Assembly (NCBI GenBank): GCA_002423895.1 | Contig: DIOL01000006.1 | Location: 26,765-50,651, forward strand | DNA length: 23,887 nucleotides | Direction of reading: 5' to 3' | Origin: Bacteroidales bacterium UBA5515 | GTDB lineage: Bacteria; Bacteroidota; Bacteroidia; Bacteroidales; P3 | Shown: positions 14,392 through 22,387 of the stretch, piece after piece | Layout of the letters: each line of letters starts with the position of its first letter | How positions within the stretch are numbered: the first letter of the stretch is position 1 | Notes under the pieces: model-generated | Databases searched by the model: none | What the model saw: only the letters and a program-made list of their open reading frames with translations | What the model was told of the DNA's origin: nothing | Position numbers and translations under genes: made by a program

Positions 14392-15477
14392 ATGAAAGAA
14401 AAGAACTCAGCATTAAAAGTTTTGGATGGTATTGAACAACCAAATCAAGTTAATAAGGAATTTCTAAAAAAATACAACAAGAAAAAGAATCTTTCAATTG
14501 AAGATTACGTTCAAGGGATTTTAAATAAAGACAGAACTATTCTTTCAAAAGCAATTACTTTGGTTGAAAGTTCACTTTTTGAACATCAAGAAAAAGCACA
14601 GCAAATTATAGAAAGATGTTTGCCTTATGCAGGTAAAAGCATCCGTTTAGGAATTACTGGAGTTCCTGGAGTTGGGAAAAGTACTACAATTGATGTTTTG
14701 GGAAAGCAACTTACTAATAGTGGCCATAAGGTTGCTGTTTTGGCAATTGACCCAAGCAGCCAAAGAAGTAAGGGTTCCATTTTGGGAGACAAAACAAGAA
14801 TGGAAGAACTTTCTACTGACCCAAATGCTTTTATTCGTCCTTCTCCTTCAGCAGGAAGTTTGGGTGGAGTTGCAAGAAAAACAAGAGAAATAATAATATT
14901 GTGTGAAGCAGCAGGATTTGATGTTGTTATTGTTGAAACTGTTGGAGTTGGTCAATCAGAAACAGTTGCTCATTCAATGGTTGATTTCTTTTTGCTTTTG
15001 CAATTAGCAAATGCAGGAGATGAACTTCAAGGCATTAAAAGAGGAATTATGGAAATGGCAGATGCTATTTCAATAAATAAAGCAGAAGGAGAAAATAAAC
15101 AAAAAGCTGAGATAGCAGCAGGACAATATCGTAATGCGCTGCATTTATTCCCTATGGCAGAAAGTGGATGGACTCCACCTGTTTTTACTTGTTCAGCTTA
15201 TTCCAAGGAAGGAATTGATACTATTTGGGAAACCGTTAGCAATTACGTTATCCATACAAAAGCGAATGGTTATTTTTATGCAAAACGAAATCAACAAAAC
15301 CTCAAAATACTTTCCGAAACCATAGACTCACATCTAAAAGAAAATTTCTACACAAATCTAAAAGTTAAAGAAAAGCTAGCAAAAGTTCAGCAAGATATTC
15401 TTGACAACAAGATAAGTGCTTACGTTGCAGCAGGAGAACTTATTGATGATTATTTTCAAAACATAAAATCAATCTAA
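14392..15477 (+). CDS. meaB: Methylmalonyl-CoA mutase-associated GTPase MeaB
   Basis: MeaB is a G-protein chaperone of the B12-dependent methylmalonyl-CoA mutase; it gates cofactor loading and protects the enzyme. The 361 residues include the P-loop GVPGVGKS at 90-97, LAIDPSSQRSKGSILGDKTRM, FIRPSPSAGSLGG, the switch II region VVIVETVGVGQSE, and NKAEG in place of the guanine-specificity NKxD (a conservative Asp to Glu change to note). The long N-terminal helical arm and C-terminal dimerisation tail are present. The mutase genes mutA/mutB are not in the window. The stop overlaps the next ATG by one base (TAATG). Confidence 0.93.
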   Translation: MKEKNSALKVLDGIEQPNQVNKEFLKKYNKKKNLSIEDYVQGILNKDRTILSKAITLVESSLFEHQEKAQQIIERCLPYAGKSIRLGITGVPGVGKSTTIDVLGKQLTNSGHKVAVLAIDPSSQRSKGSILGDKTRMEELSTDPNAFIRPSPSAGSLGGVARKTREIIILCEAAGFDVVIVETVGVGQSETVAHSMVDFFLLLQLANAGDELQGIKRGIMEMADAISINKAEGENKQKAEIAAGQYRNALHLFPMAESGWTPPVFTCSAYSKEGIDTIWETVSNYVIHTKANGYFYAKRNQQNLKILSETIDSHLKENFYTNLKVKEKLAKVQQDILDNKISAYVAAGELIDDYFQNIKSI

Positions 15478-15944
15478 TGAAAAATCTTCTTTACTTATCC
15501 ATATTTTTAATTCTTGCTACAACAACAAGTTGTAGTATTTTAAATAAGGATAAATCAAATAATATAGTTTCTCCATCTAAAAATGGAGAAACTAATCAAT
15601 CAATAGATTTTTTTCAAACTGAATGGCAATTAATAAGAGTTGGAGCAATTAAACCAAAATTAACTGCAACAGACAATAATATTTCTATTCTATTTAGTAA
15701 AGACAATTCTCATTTTGCTGGATTTAGTGGTTGTAATAGATATTTTGGAAAATTTGAAGTTAAAAAGGAAAATTTGAAGTTAATGGATATTGGTTCAACA
15801 AAAATGGCTTGTCCTGACAAAGATATGAGCTTTGAGAATAACTTCCTTAATAATCTTAATAAAGTTACAAACTATTCTATTAATGTAGACACACTTTTTC
15901 TTAAAAACAAAGATAGAGTTGTTTTTGTATTCATAGCAAGATAG
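15477..15944 (+). CDS. META-domain lipoprotein (HslJ-like)
   Basis: This 155-residue protein has a lipoprotein signal peptide with cysteine 19 in TTTSC. One META/HslJ-type domain follows: WQLIRVG, ISILFSKDNSHFAGFSGCNRYFGKFEV, then LMDIGSTKMACPDKDMSFENNFLNNLN. The core FSGCNRYFG is the family hallmark, and the two domain cysteines probably pair. HslJ relatives are linked to novobiocin or heat response in E. coli; the function here is unknown. It is translationally coupled to meaB through TAATG and followed by priA after 3 bp, so it is co-expressed with cytosolic genes rather than envelope ones. Confidence 0.88.
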   Translation: MKNLLYLSIFLILATTTSCSILNKDKSNNIVSPSKNGETNQSIDFFQTEWQLIRVGAIKPKLTATDNNISILFSKDNSHFAGFSGCNRYFGKFEVKKENLKLMDIGSTKMACPDKDMSFENNFLNNLNKVTNYSINVDTLFLKNKDRVVFVFIAR

Positions 15945-15947
15945 AAA

Positions 15948-18425
15948 ATGTCAGAAAGAATAACTCTTTTTGCAGAAGTAATTTTGCCTCTTCCCCTACC
16001 CTCTACATACACATACAGGGTTCCATTTGAATGGAATGATATAATAAAAAAAGGACAAAGGGTTGCCGTTGAGCTTGGAAAGAAAAAGATTTATTCTGGA
16101 ATTATTCAATCCATTCATCAAAATGCTCCAAAAGTAAGCAGTGTAAAATATATTCTTTCTATTTTAGACAAGGAACCTATAGTTAGTGATTTAAGTCTTA
16201 ATTTTTGGCAATGGGTTTCCAATTACTATATGTGCTATTTGGGAGATGTAATGACAGCAGCACTTCCTTCTTCTTTAAGACTGAAAAGCGAAACAAACAT
16301 AATTATCAATCCTGATTTTGATGGAGATATTTCAAATCTTGATGAAGAAGAAGCAATAATATTGGAGCTTGTAACCAAGAAAGAAGTTGTTTCAATAGAT
16401 GAACTAAGGGAGAAAACCTCAATAAAAGAAATACTTCCTCTTCTTAATTCTATGATTAAGAAAAATATTATTCTTACAGATGAAGAGCTTAAAAGCAAGT
16501 ACAGGCCAAAAATTGAAGAGTATATTTCTCTTTCTTCAGAATACCAAACTGAAGAAAAACTTAAAGAACTTTTTGAACACTTAGAATCAAAGAAAGCACT
16601 AAAAAAACAATATGAAGCTCTATTAATTTTTCTTTCTATTGCAAAACATAAAGATGCAGAAATAAAGAAAAGCGAGTTGACTAAGCTAAAAAATATTTCT
16701 CTTTCTTCTTTGCAATCACTAATTAAAAACAATATTTTCGTTGTTGAAAAAAAACTTCAAAGCCGATTAACCGACCGAAGTTTAGCTTTAAATGAAAACA
16801 ATTTAGTTCTTAATAATGAACAGTCTTTTGCCTATAATCAAATTATTGAGAACTGGGATGAAAAACCTGTAAGCCTTATTCATGGAGTTACTGGAAGCGG
16901 GAAAACAGAAATTTATATTAAGCTAATTCAAAAAGTTATTGAAGAAGGTAAACAGGTTTTGCTCCTTTTGCCTGAAATAGCTTTAACAAGTCATTTAATA
17001 AGTCGCTTGGAAAAATACTTTGGAAATCGCATTGGTGTTTTTCATTCAAGGTTTTCCAAGGAAGAAAGAGTTGAAGTCTGGAACAAAGTAAGAAATCCAA
17101 TTAAAGAAAATCGTTATGATATAATTCTTGGTTCCCGTTCAAGTGTATTTCTTCCTTTCAATGAATTAGGATTAGTTATTATTGACGAAGAACATGACTC
17201 ATCATACAAACAGTATGACCCTTCACCTCGATATAATGCAAGAGATACAGCAATAGTACTGGCACATTTCTATGGAGCAAAAACAATTCTTGGCTCAGCT
17301 ACTCCTTCTTTGGAAAGCTATTTCAATTCAAAAGAAGGAAAGTATGAATTATTAGAATTAAGAAAACGATATTCAGGAACTCTTTTGCCAGAAATACTTG
17401 TGGCTGATATTAAAGAAGCTTTAAAATATAAGGAAATGCACTCCCATTTCTCAAAACTACTAATTGATAGTATAACAGAAGCATTAAAAAATAAGGAACA
17501 GGTTATTTTATTTCAAAACAGAAGAGGTTTTGCAAGATACCTTCAATGTGAAGCATGCGGTTATATTAAAAGTTGCAAGTTTTGTGATGTTGCTCTAACC
17601 TATCACAAACAAACAGAATCACTGAAATGTCATTATTGCGGATATACTACAACAATTGATGAACAGTGTCCTGAATGTGGAAGTCATAAAATTAAAATGA
17701 TTGGTTTTGGAACTGAAAAGATTGAAGAAGACTTGAACATTTTCTTTCCTGATGCAAAGATTGCAAGAATGGATTTGGACACTACCAAAACTAAAAATGC
17801 ATATGAAACAATAATTAATGATTTCCAGAATCATAAGATAGATATATTGGTAGGAACACAAATGATTACAAAGGGTTTGGACTTTGACAATGTTAGTGTT
17901 GTAGGAATTCTTAATGCTGATTCAATTATTAATTTTCCTGATTTCCGTTCATATGAAAGGGCATTCTCTCAAATGGTTCAGGTTAGTGGAAGAGCTGGAA
18001 GAAAATTTCACAGAGGAAAAGTAATTATTCAGACTTTCAATCCCTATAACCAATCAATAAGAGATGTTATTGACCATAACTACACATCAATGTATGAGAG
18101 TCAAATACTGGAAAGAAAAGTTTTTAAATACCCTCCTTATTACAGGTTAATAAAAATCAGTCTATTGCACAAAGAAAAAACTACTCTTGAAAAATTTGCA
18201 GGAGAATTTGGAATTAATCTTAAAGAAATTTTTGGCGGAAGAATTCTTGGCCCCGAATTTCCATTAATTCCAAGAATTAAGAATAATTATTCAATGGAGT
18301 TTTGGTTAAAAGTTGAAAAGGATATTTCCATTTCACAAGTAAAGTCCGAAATCAAGATTCTTGTAGAAAAGTTCCTTTCTACTCATTCCAAACTAAGGAT
18401 AATTATTGACGTCGACCCAATGTAA
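15948..18425 (+). CDS. priA: Primosomal protein N' (replication restart helicase PriA)
   Basis: PriA recognises stalled replication forks and D-loops and reloads the replicative helicase. At 825 residues it is slightly longer than the usual 730-820. In order: an N-terminal 3'-DNA-binding domain starting FAEVILPLPLPSTYTYRVP, winged-helix region, helicase domain with Walker A GVTGSGKT at 313-320 and DEEH at 413-416, GSATPSLES, the zinc-binding insert with eight cysteines between about 534 and 577 (CEAC, CKFC, CHYC, CPEC pairs), then helicase motifs GTQMITKGLDFDNV and QVSGRAGR. All expected motifs are intact. It is the last gene of the pgk run; the stop is followed by a 453-bp repeat-rich gap. 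Confidence 0.96.
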   Translation: MSERITLFAEVILPLPLPSTYTYRVPFEWNDIIKKGQRVAVELGKKKIYSGIIQSIHQNAPKVSSVKYILSILDKEPIVSDLSLNFWQWVSNYYMCYLGDVMTAALPSSLRLKSETNIIINPDFDGDISNLDEEEAIILELVTKKEVVSIDELREKTSIKEILPLLNSMIKKNIILTDEELKSKYRPKIEEYISLSSEYQTEEKLKELFEHLESKKALKKQYEALLIFLSIAKHKDAEIKKSELTKLKNISLSSLQSLIKNNIFVVEKKLQSRLTDRSLALNENNLVLNNEQSFAYNQIIENWDEKPVSLIHGVTGSGKTEIYIKLIQKVIEEGKQVLLLLPEIALTSHLISRLEKYFGNRIGVFHSRFSKEERVEVWNKVRNPIKENRYDIILGSRSSVFLPFNELGLVIIDEEHDSSYKQYDPSPRYNARDTAIVLAHFYGAKTILGSATPSLESYFNSKEGKYELLELRKRYSGTLLPEILVADIKEALKYKEMHSHFSKLLIDSITEALKNKEQVILFQNRRGFARYLQCEACGYIKSCKFCDVALTYHKQTESLKCHYCGYTTTIDEQCPECGSHKIKMIGFGTEKIEEDLNIFFPDAKIARMDLDTTKTKNAYETIINDFQNHKIDILVGTQMITKGLDFDNVSVVGILNADSIINFPDFRSYERAFSQMVQVSGRAGRKFHRGKVIIQTFNPYNQSIRDVIDHNYTSMYESQILERKVFKYPPYYRLIKISLLHKEKTTLEKFAGEFGINLKEIFGGRILGPEFPLIPRIKNNYSMEFWLKVEKDISISQVKSEIKILVEKFLSTHSKLRIIIDVDPM

Positions 18426-18439
18426 AGGGAGCTCTACTA

Positions 18440-18523
18440 ACTCTTTGTTTTAATAAATTCTTTCTTTGTTTCATTTTACTGAAACGCCGTTTTAATTTTT
18501 TCTTTCTTTGTTTTATTTTGATT
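18440..18523. repeat. 21-bp-period tandem repeat, second locus of the AAACnnnGTTT family
   Basis: GTTT occurs at 18447, 18468, 18489 and 18510, exactly 21 bp apart, each with a cytosine four bases before it. Unit 2 has the spacer CATTTTACTG and unit 3 the core AAACGCCGTTT, closely matching the array at 2115-2219. Units 1, 2 and 4 have CTTTGTTT instead of a full palindrome. Confidence 0.7.
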
Positions 18524-18570
18524 ATTTAATCATTAACAACTAATCCGACCTTTTACAAATATGCGTGAAG

Positions 18571-18655
18571 AAAATTGAAGTTTTGAACGTTAAGAAAGTT
18601 TATATGTCTGAGCTGAAGGCGAGTTTATAAACTTTTAGTTCAAGGCTTCAATTTT
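18571..18655. ncRNA. Long imperfect stem-loop, possible structured RNA
   Basis: Arms 18571-18588 and 18638-18655 pair over 18 positions, with two positions pairing only as G-U on the plus strand. After a small internal loop, AAAGTTTATA (18595-18604) pairs with TATAAACTTT (18626-18635). The loop is about 21 nt. No clear promoter sits directly upstream, so it may be the 3' end of the priA transcript rather than a separate RNA. Confidence 0.4.
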
Positions 18656-18672
18656 TAGCTTGTTTGTGAACA

Positions 18673-18709
18673 GTCTTGATTTTTGCAACTTTGTATCAAG
18701 ACAAAGTTG
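18673..18709. ncRNA. Interleaved inverted repeats able to form an H-type pseudoknot
   Basis: GTCTTGAT (18673-18680) pairs with ATCAAGAC (18695-18702), and CAACTTTGT (18686-18694) pairs with ACAAAGTTG (18701-18709). The order is A-B-A'-B', so the stems either exclude each other or nest as a pseudoknot; A' and B' share two bases. CAACTTTG at 18686-18693 with TTTG at 18663-18666 also resembles a promoter (19-bp spacing), so a DNA-level role is an alternative. Confidence 0.4.
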
Positions 18710-18811
18710 GTAAGAAAAAGAAGTGTTATTTCTTTTGTATCAAGAAAAATTAAAGTAAGAAAGATAAATTAAAAAAAAAACCAAGTAGCAAAAAATAAAC
18801 GAGACTTTTAG

Positions 18812-18855
18812 AAAAATATATCAAGGATAAATAAAAATATCCTTGATATATTTTT
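18812..18855. terminator. Perfect 18-bp-arm hairpin, bidirectional terminator
   Basis: Arms 18812-18829 and 18838-18855 are perfectly complementary with an 8-nt loop, flanked by A5 and T5 runs. It lies 23 bp beyond the stop of the minus-strand cation-efflux gene and can also end plus-strand transcription from priA. Confidence 0.8.
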
Positions 18856-18878
18856 AAATAAACTTGACTTATTTTTAA

Positions 18879-19736
18879 TTATGATTGAGTTTTTTCTTCA
18901 CAAGCAGAATCTTCTCCTTCAAGTTCAATAGTAACATGGTCAATATTGAAGGTTTTTGCAATTTCTCTTACCTTAATCTTGATTGTTTCATAGTTCTTCT
19001 CTGCAACAACATGCAAAGTCATAACATGAGAAAGTCCGTCCTGAGTCCAGATATGCAAATCGTGAATAGATAAAACATCTTCTATCTCTTTTATTTCTTC
19101 TGTAAGTTTTTTAACATCAACATCTTTTGGGCAAGCCTGCAAAAGTATATTAAAGGTTGCCCTTATGTTCTTATAAACATTAAACAATACCCATATTGAT
19201 ATTCCAATTGAAAGAATTGGATCGAGAATTGGAAGATTTACAAATATCATTACAATGCTTATTACCAACACTCCTATCCAGCCCAAAACATCTTCCATTA
19301 TATGAAGAAACACAGCTCTTTCGTTTAATGTTTTTCCTCTTTTTACACTAAGGGCTGCAAGTCCATTAACAATTATGCCCAATATTGCAAGCCAAAGCAT
19401 TCCTTGAGCATTTACTTCCTGAGGATTGAATAAACGGCCAATTGCTTCTTTAAGAATCAATATTGAACCAACAAGGAGGATTGCTGAAAGGATTACAGAA
19501 CTTAAAAGAGAAAACCTCTTATAGCCGTAAGAATATTTATCGTCCTTTGCTTTATTTGATTTCTTCTGCAAAGCCCAAGCAATGGCAAGAGAGATTGAAT
19601 CACCAAAATCGTGAGCTGTATCAGATAAAATTGCAACACTATTAGTTATTATTCCTCCAATAAGCTCAACAAATGCAAAAGCTAAATTAAGATAAAAGGC
19701 TATTCTAATATTCTTTGTTGAATTTTCTTTTGGCAT
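18879..19736 (-). CDS. Cation diffusion facilitator family transporter (CzcD/ZitB-like)
   Basis: This 285-residue proton-coupled metal exporter, most likely for Zn2+, has six predicted membrane helices. It carries the metal site motif SDTAHDFGDS at about 38-47 in helix 2 and the matching HIMEDVLGWIG (H and D ligands) in helix 5. A cytoplasmic C-terminal domain contains IHDLHIWTQDGLSHVMTLHV, typical of the CDF fold that senses zinc. The C-terminus is short and acidic (EGEDSACEEKTQS). No long histidine-rich loop is present. It is the second gene of a minus-strand pair, 12 bp after the nitroreductase, and ends at a strong hairpin terminator. Confidence 0.92.
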   Translation of the reverse strand: MPKENSTKNIRIAFYLNLAFAFVELIGGIITNSVAILSDTAHDFGDSISLAIAWALQKKSNKAKDDKYSYGYKRFSLLSSVILSAILLVGSILILKEAIGRLFNPQEVNAQGMLWLAILGIIVNGLAALSVKRGKTLNERAVFLHIMEDVLGWIGVLVISIVMIFVNLPILDPILSIGISIWVLFNVYKNIRATFNILLQACPKDVDVKKLTEEIKEIEDVLSIHDLHIWTQDGLSHVMTLHVVAEKNYETIKIKVREIAKTFNIDHVTIELEGEDSACEEKTQS

Positions 19737-19748
19737 GGAATGTTACAA

Positions 19749-20528
19749 CTATTTTTCGTCTTCTTCTGAAGAGTTTCTCATAAAGCCTTGTTCAGTGATA
19801 AATTCAAAATAAGCTCTTGAAAAAGCTCTATTATCCTTTCCTTTATACCTGCTTTGAGTAAATACCTTTGCAAGATTTTCTTTATTGCTTCCTTTACAAT
19901 AATCTTGAGATTGAGGCAAAGCTTCAAAATCATTATAATATTTATCAATATCTTCTGAACTATAATCCTTATATTTTTCATTATGGATAACAGCTTCCAA
20001 AGGTAAACGTTCAGTTAATTGTGGTTCTTCTGCAGGATAGCCAATTGTTATTGTTGTAACGGGAACAACATATTTTGGAAGATTTAAAAACTCTGAAATT
20101 GGTTTAGCCATATAGTTAACTGTTCCCAAATAACATATCCCAAGTCCAAGTTCTTCTGCAGCATTGCAAATTGATTGGGTTAATATTGTTGCATCAATTG
20201 TTGCAATATTTAACCATAAGAAATTATCATACTCAACAGTAGTTCCTCTTTGAAGACACCATTTATGGAAACGATTCAAATCAGCACAAACAGTTATTAC
20301 AACAGGAGCTTTAACCACCATTTCTTGTCCAAAATGAAACTTGCACAACTCCTTTTTCCTTTCTTCATCTTTAGTTACAACAATAGAATAAGCTTGCATG
20401 TTTCCACAATTAGAAGCTCTTATTCCAGCATTCAACAATACATTTAAAGTATCTTCATCAATTGGTTTATTTGAATATTTACGTATTGTTCTTCTTTCTA
20501 ATAGAGTTTTAATATTATTATTTTCCAT
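19749..20528 (-). CDS. Nitroreductase family protein (NfsA/FRP-like)
   Basis: This 259-residue FMN-dependent oxidoreductase begins LLERRTIRKYSNKPIDEDTL, the phosphate-binding RRTxRxY signature. It continues with ASNCGNMQAYSIVV, then AAEELGLGICYLGTV and a TITIGYPAEEP block. The extended C-terminal part (about 190-259), including RYKGKDNRAFSRAYFEFI, fits the NfsA/flavin reductase P group rather than the short NfsB form. It would reduce nitro compounds, quinones or flavins with NAD(P)H; the natural substrate is unknown. It precedes the cation-efflux gene by 12 bp and shares a compact divergent promoter region with the plus-strand lipoprotein gene. Confidence 0.88.
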   Translation of the reverse strand: MENNNIKTLLERRTIRKYSNKPIDEDTLNVLLNAGIRASNCGNMQAYSIVVTKDEERKKELCKFHFGQEMVVKAPVVITVCADLNRFHKWCLQRGTTVEYDNFLWLNIATIDATILTQSICNAAEELGLGICYLGTVNYMAKPISEFLNLPKYVVPVTTITIGYPAEEPQLTERLPLEAVIHNEKYKDYSSEDIDKYYNDFEALPQSQDYCKGSNKENLAKVFTQSRYKGKDNRAFSRAYFEFITEQGFMRNSSEEDEK

Positions 20529-20560
20529 TTTAATGTGCTTAATTATAAATTTTTCATCTG

Positions 20561-20595
20561 CAAAGGTAAGAAATAAATAAAAAAACGTACATTTG
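20561..20595. promoter_or_regulatory. Back-to-back promoters of nitroreductase (minus) and lipoprotein (plus)
   Basis: The minus strand has TACCTTTG (20568-20561) and the plus strand TACATTTG (20588-20595). Both match TAnnTTTG perfectly and lie 19 bp apart, pointing away from each other's gene body. The upstream regions of the two promoters overlap, so one factor could affect both. Confidence 0.6.
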
Positions 20596-20640
20596 TAGTT
20601 TGAAAAATGACTTTATTGTATAATCAAATATAAGAATATC

Positions 20641-20997
20641 ATGAAAAGGAATAAGATTTTCACACTTGTTATAAGCACTTTGCTTTTATGTTCTCCTATA
20701 TTATTTACTCAATGCTCTTTTTTTAAAACTGCAAACACTGTTGCAAGCTCTATTAACAACATTAGTGAAAAGATTAATTTCTATGACCAGCAAGCAAAAC
20801 ATTATATTGATGTTGTAAAGAAAGCGAAAAAAGGTGATGTTTTGGCAATTGCTGAAGCAGCTCAACTTCTAACAAAAACTAAAGAATACAAAAAAGATCT
20901 TGATAAACTTATACCTCAAATGACTTCTTCACAAAAGAAAGAAATTACAAGGATTGAACAAAGCATTCTTTCAGCAGCAAAAACATTGATAAAATAA
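20641..20997 (+). CDS. Small lipoprotein with helical mature region, unknown function
   Basis: This 118-residue protein has a signal peptide of about 24 residues ending FTQC (probable lipidated cysteine 25). The mature part is almost entirely helical by composition, with lysine/glutamate/alanine-rich segments (NNISEKINFYDQQAKHYIDVVKKAKKGD and AQLLTKTKEYKKDLDKLIPQ) that could form short coiled coils. No catalytic motif is visible and I do not recognise a family. It starts 14 bp before the next gene's ATG region and is probably co-transcribed with that TPR protein, which suggests a shared envelope role. Confidence 0.7.
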   Translation: MKRNKIFTLVISTLLLCSPILFTQCSFFKTANTVASSINNISEKINFYDQQAKHYIDVVKKAKKGDVLAIAEAAQLLTKTKEYKKDLDKLIPQMTSSQKKEITRIEQSILSAAKTLIK

Positions 20998-21011
20998 GCT
21001 CTTAAATAGAT

Positions 21012-22259
21012 ATGAAGAAATTTTTAATAATAGTTACGTTATTCGCCTTTTCACTTGTTTCTTTGGCTCAAACTCCTCAGAAAACAACTACTTCTACTAA
21101 AACCTCAACTCAAACTAAGGGAAAAACTACTTCAAAGTCAAAAACCAGCTCAAACAAAGGAAAGAAAACACAAGAAAAAGCTAAACCAGCTAAGCCAAAA
21201 GAAAAAGCTCCTTCTAAGGAAGAAATAAAAGCAGCTCAAGAAAAAGAAAAGACAGCTAAAGGATGCGAAGAAGCTAATAAAAAGCTTGTACTTGCTCATC
21301 AAGAAATGGATCATAAGCAATATTACAGAGCAGAAGAATTGTTAAAAGAAGCTCTTGACATTTGTCCTGGTGATGCTTTAAAATACAAATATGAGCTTGC
21401 TTGGAATAACTATTTAATGAAGGAATTTAAAAAGACCATTGAAATTTTAGATACTCTTTCTTCAGATCCTGAAGCTCCTGCCGATGTTTATCAACTTTTA
21501 GGAAATGCTTATGATGAATTGGGAAATCAAAATATGGCATTGATTACCTATAATAAAGGATTAAGAAAACATCCTAATGCTGGTTGTTTGTTTTTGGAAA
21601 AGGGAAACCTTGCTTACAAACGTTCCAATTTTATTGGTGCTTTGGAAAATTATGAAAATGGTATTGAAAATGACCCTGCTTTCAGTTCCAACTACTACCG
21701 CACATCTCAAATTTTCCTGTCTTCAAGTGAAGAAGTTTGGGGAATTATGTATGGAGAAATTTTTATGCTATTGGAAAAAGGAGGAGATAGAGCTGTTGAG
21801 ATGAGCCGTAAGCTTTATGAAACTTACCATAGCGAAATAACATTTACAACAAGAGATATTAGAGTTAACTTTAACGACCCAACAATTGTTTATTCTAATT
21901 CCAAAACACGTCCAAACCTTTTTCCTGACAACTACGAAAACGCATTAGTAAAAGCTTGTCAAGGAGAAAAAAACATAACATTAGAAAGTCTGATAAGAAT
22001 CCGCAAACGCTTTATCTCAATCTTCTACAGAGAGAGCCCAAGCTTTAAGAATGTTCTATTTGATTATCACAAAAAATTAATTGATTTAGGACTTTTTGAT
22101 GCTTATAACTATTGGCTTTTTGGTTATGGCAACACTCAGGAAGCGTCTTCATGGATAAAGAACAACAAAGCAGAGTTTGATCGTTTTATCAGTTGGCAAG
22201 AATCAAATCCTTTCCCAATTTCAAAAGAAAACGTTTTCTCTCGCTACAAAATGGAATAG
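21012..22259 (+). CDS. Exported tetratricopeptide-repeat protein
   Basis: This 415-residue protein has a signal peptide (MKKFLIIVTLFAFSLVSLAQ, cleavage near 19-20). A lysine/threonine/serine/proline-rich low-complexity stretch follows at about 21-75, likely a flexible linker. Next come at least three TPR units between about 90 and 225: YYRAEELLKEALDICPGDALKYKYELAWNNY, ADVYQLLGNAYDELGNQNMALITYNKGLRKHPN, and LFLEKGNLAYKRSNFIGALENYENGIENDPAF. The C-terminal half has no motif I recognise. TPRs suggest a protein-binding scaffold in the periplasm or envelope; the partner may be the co-transcribed lipoprotein. The stop codon lies inside a 9-bp hairpin. Confidence 0.82.
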   Translation: MKKFLIIVTLFAFSLVSLAQTPQKTTTSTKTSTQTKGKTTSKSKTSSNKGKKTQEKAKPAKPKEKAPSKEEIKAAQEKEKTAKGCEEANKKLVLAHQEMDHKQYYRAEELLKEALDICPGDALKYKYELAWNNYLMKEFKKTIEILDTLSSDPEAPADVYQLLGNAYDELGNQNMALITYNKGLRKHPNAGCLFLEKGNLAYKRSNFIGALENYENGIENDPAFSSNYYRTSQIFLSSSEEVWGIMYGEIFMLLEKGGDRAVEMSRKLYETYHSEITFTTRDIRVNFNDPTIVYSNSKTRPNLFPDNYENALVKACQGEKNITLESLIRIRKRFISIFYRESPSFKNVLFDYHKKLIDLGLFDAYNYWLFGYGNTQEASSWIKNNKAEFDRFISWQESNPFPISKENVFSRYKME

Positions 22260-22273
22260 AACCATATTCCATT
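22250..22273 (+). terminator. Hairpin spanning the stop codon of the TPR gene
   Basis: AATGGAATA (22250-22258) pairs with TATTCCATT (22265-22273) across a 6-nt loop. The TAG stop (22257-22259) is within it. No T run follows, so it may act as an RNA 3'-end stabiliser or a weak terminator. Confidence 0.45.
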
Positions 22274-22339
22274 ATTCACAAATTGCATTAGAGGGATTTT
22301 CATTTTAGAATTATGCTTAATAATTTGAGAATAAAGTCT

Positions 22340-22347
22340 TATCTTTG
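22340..22347 (+). promoter_or_regulatory. glyA -7 promoter element
   Basis: TATCTTTG is a perfect TAnnTTTG match 40 bp before the glyA ATG. The nearest TTTG (22324-22327) is too close to be a standard -33 element. The predicted leader is about 34 nt, with AAGAGA just before the ATG. Confidence 0.6.
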
Positions 22348-22387
22348 CAACTTTAAAACAAATGTCTAAATTTTAAATATATAAGAG

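Larger units (their letters stand above)
18426..18878. other. 453-bp convergent intergenic region with repeats and structured elements
   Basis: There is no gene between priA and the cation-efflux gene. From left to right: a 21-bp-period repeat (18440-18523), a long imperfect hairpin (18571-18655), overlapping inverted repeats able to form a pseudoknot (18673-18709), a second copy of the loop sequence TGTATCAAGA (18736-18745), a poly-A run (18771-18780), and a perfect 18-bp-arm hairpin (18812-18855). Confidence 0.75.
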
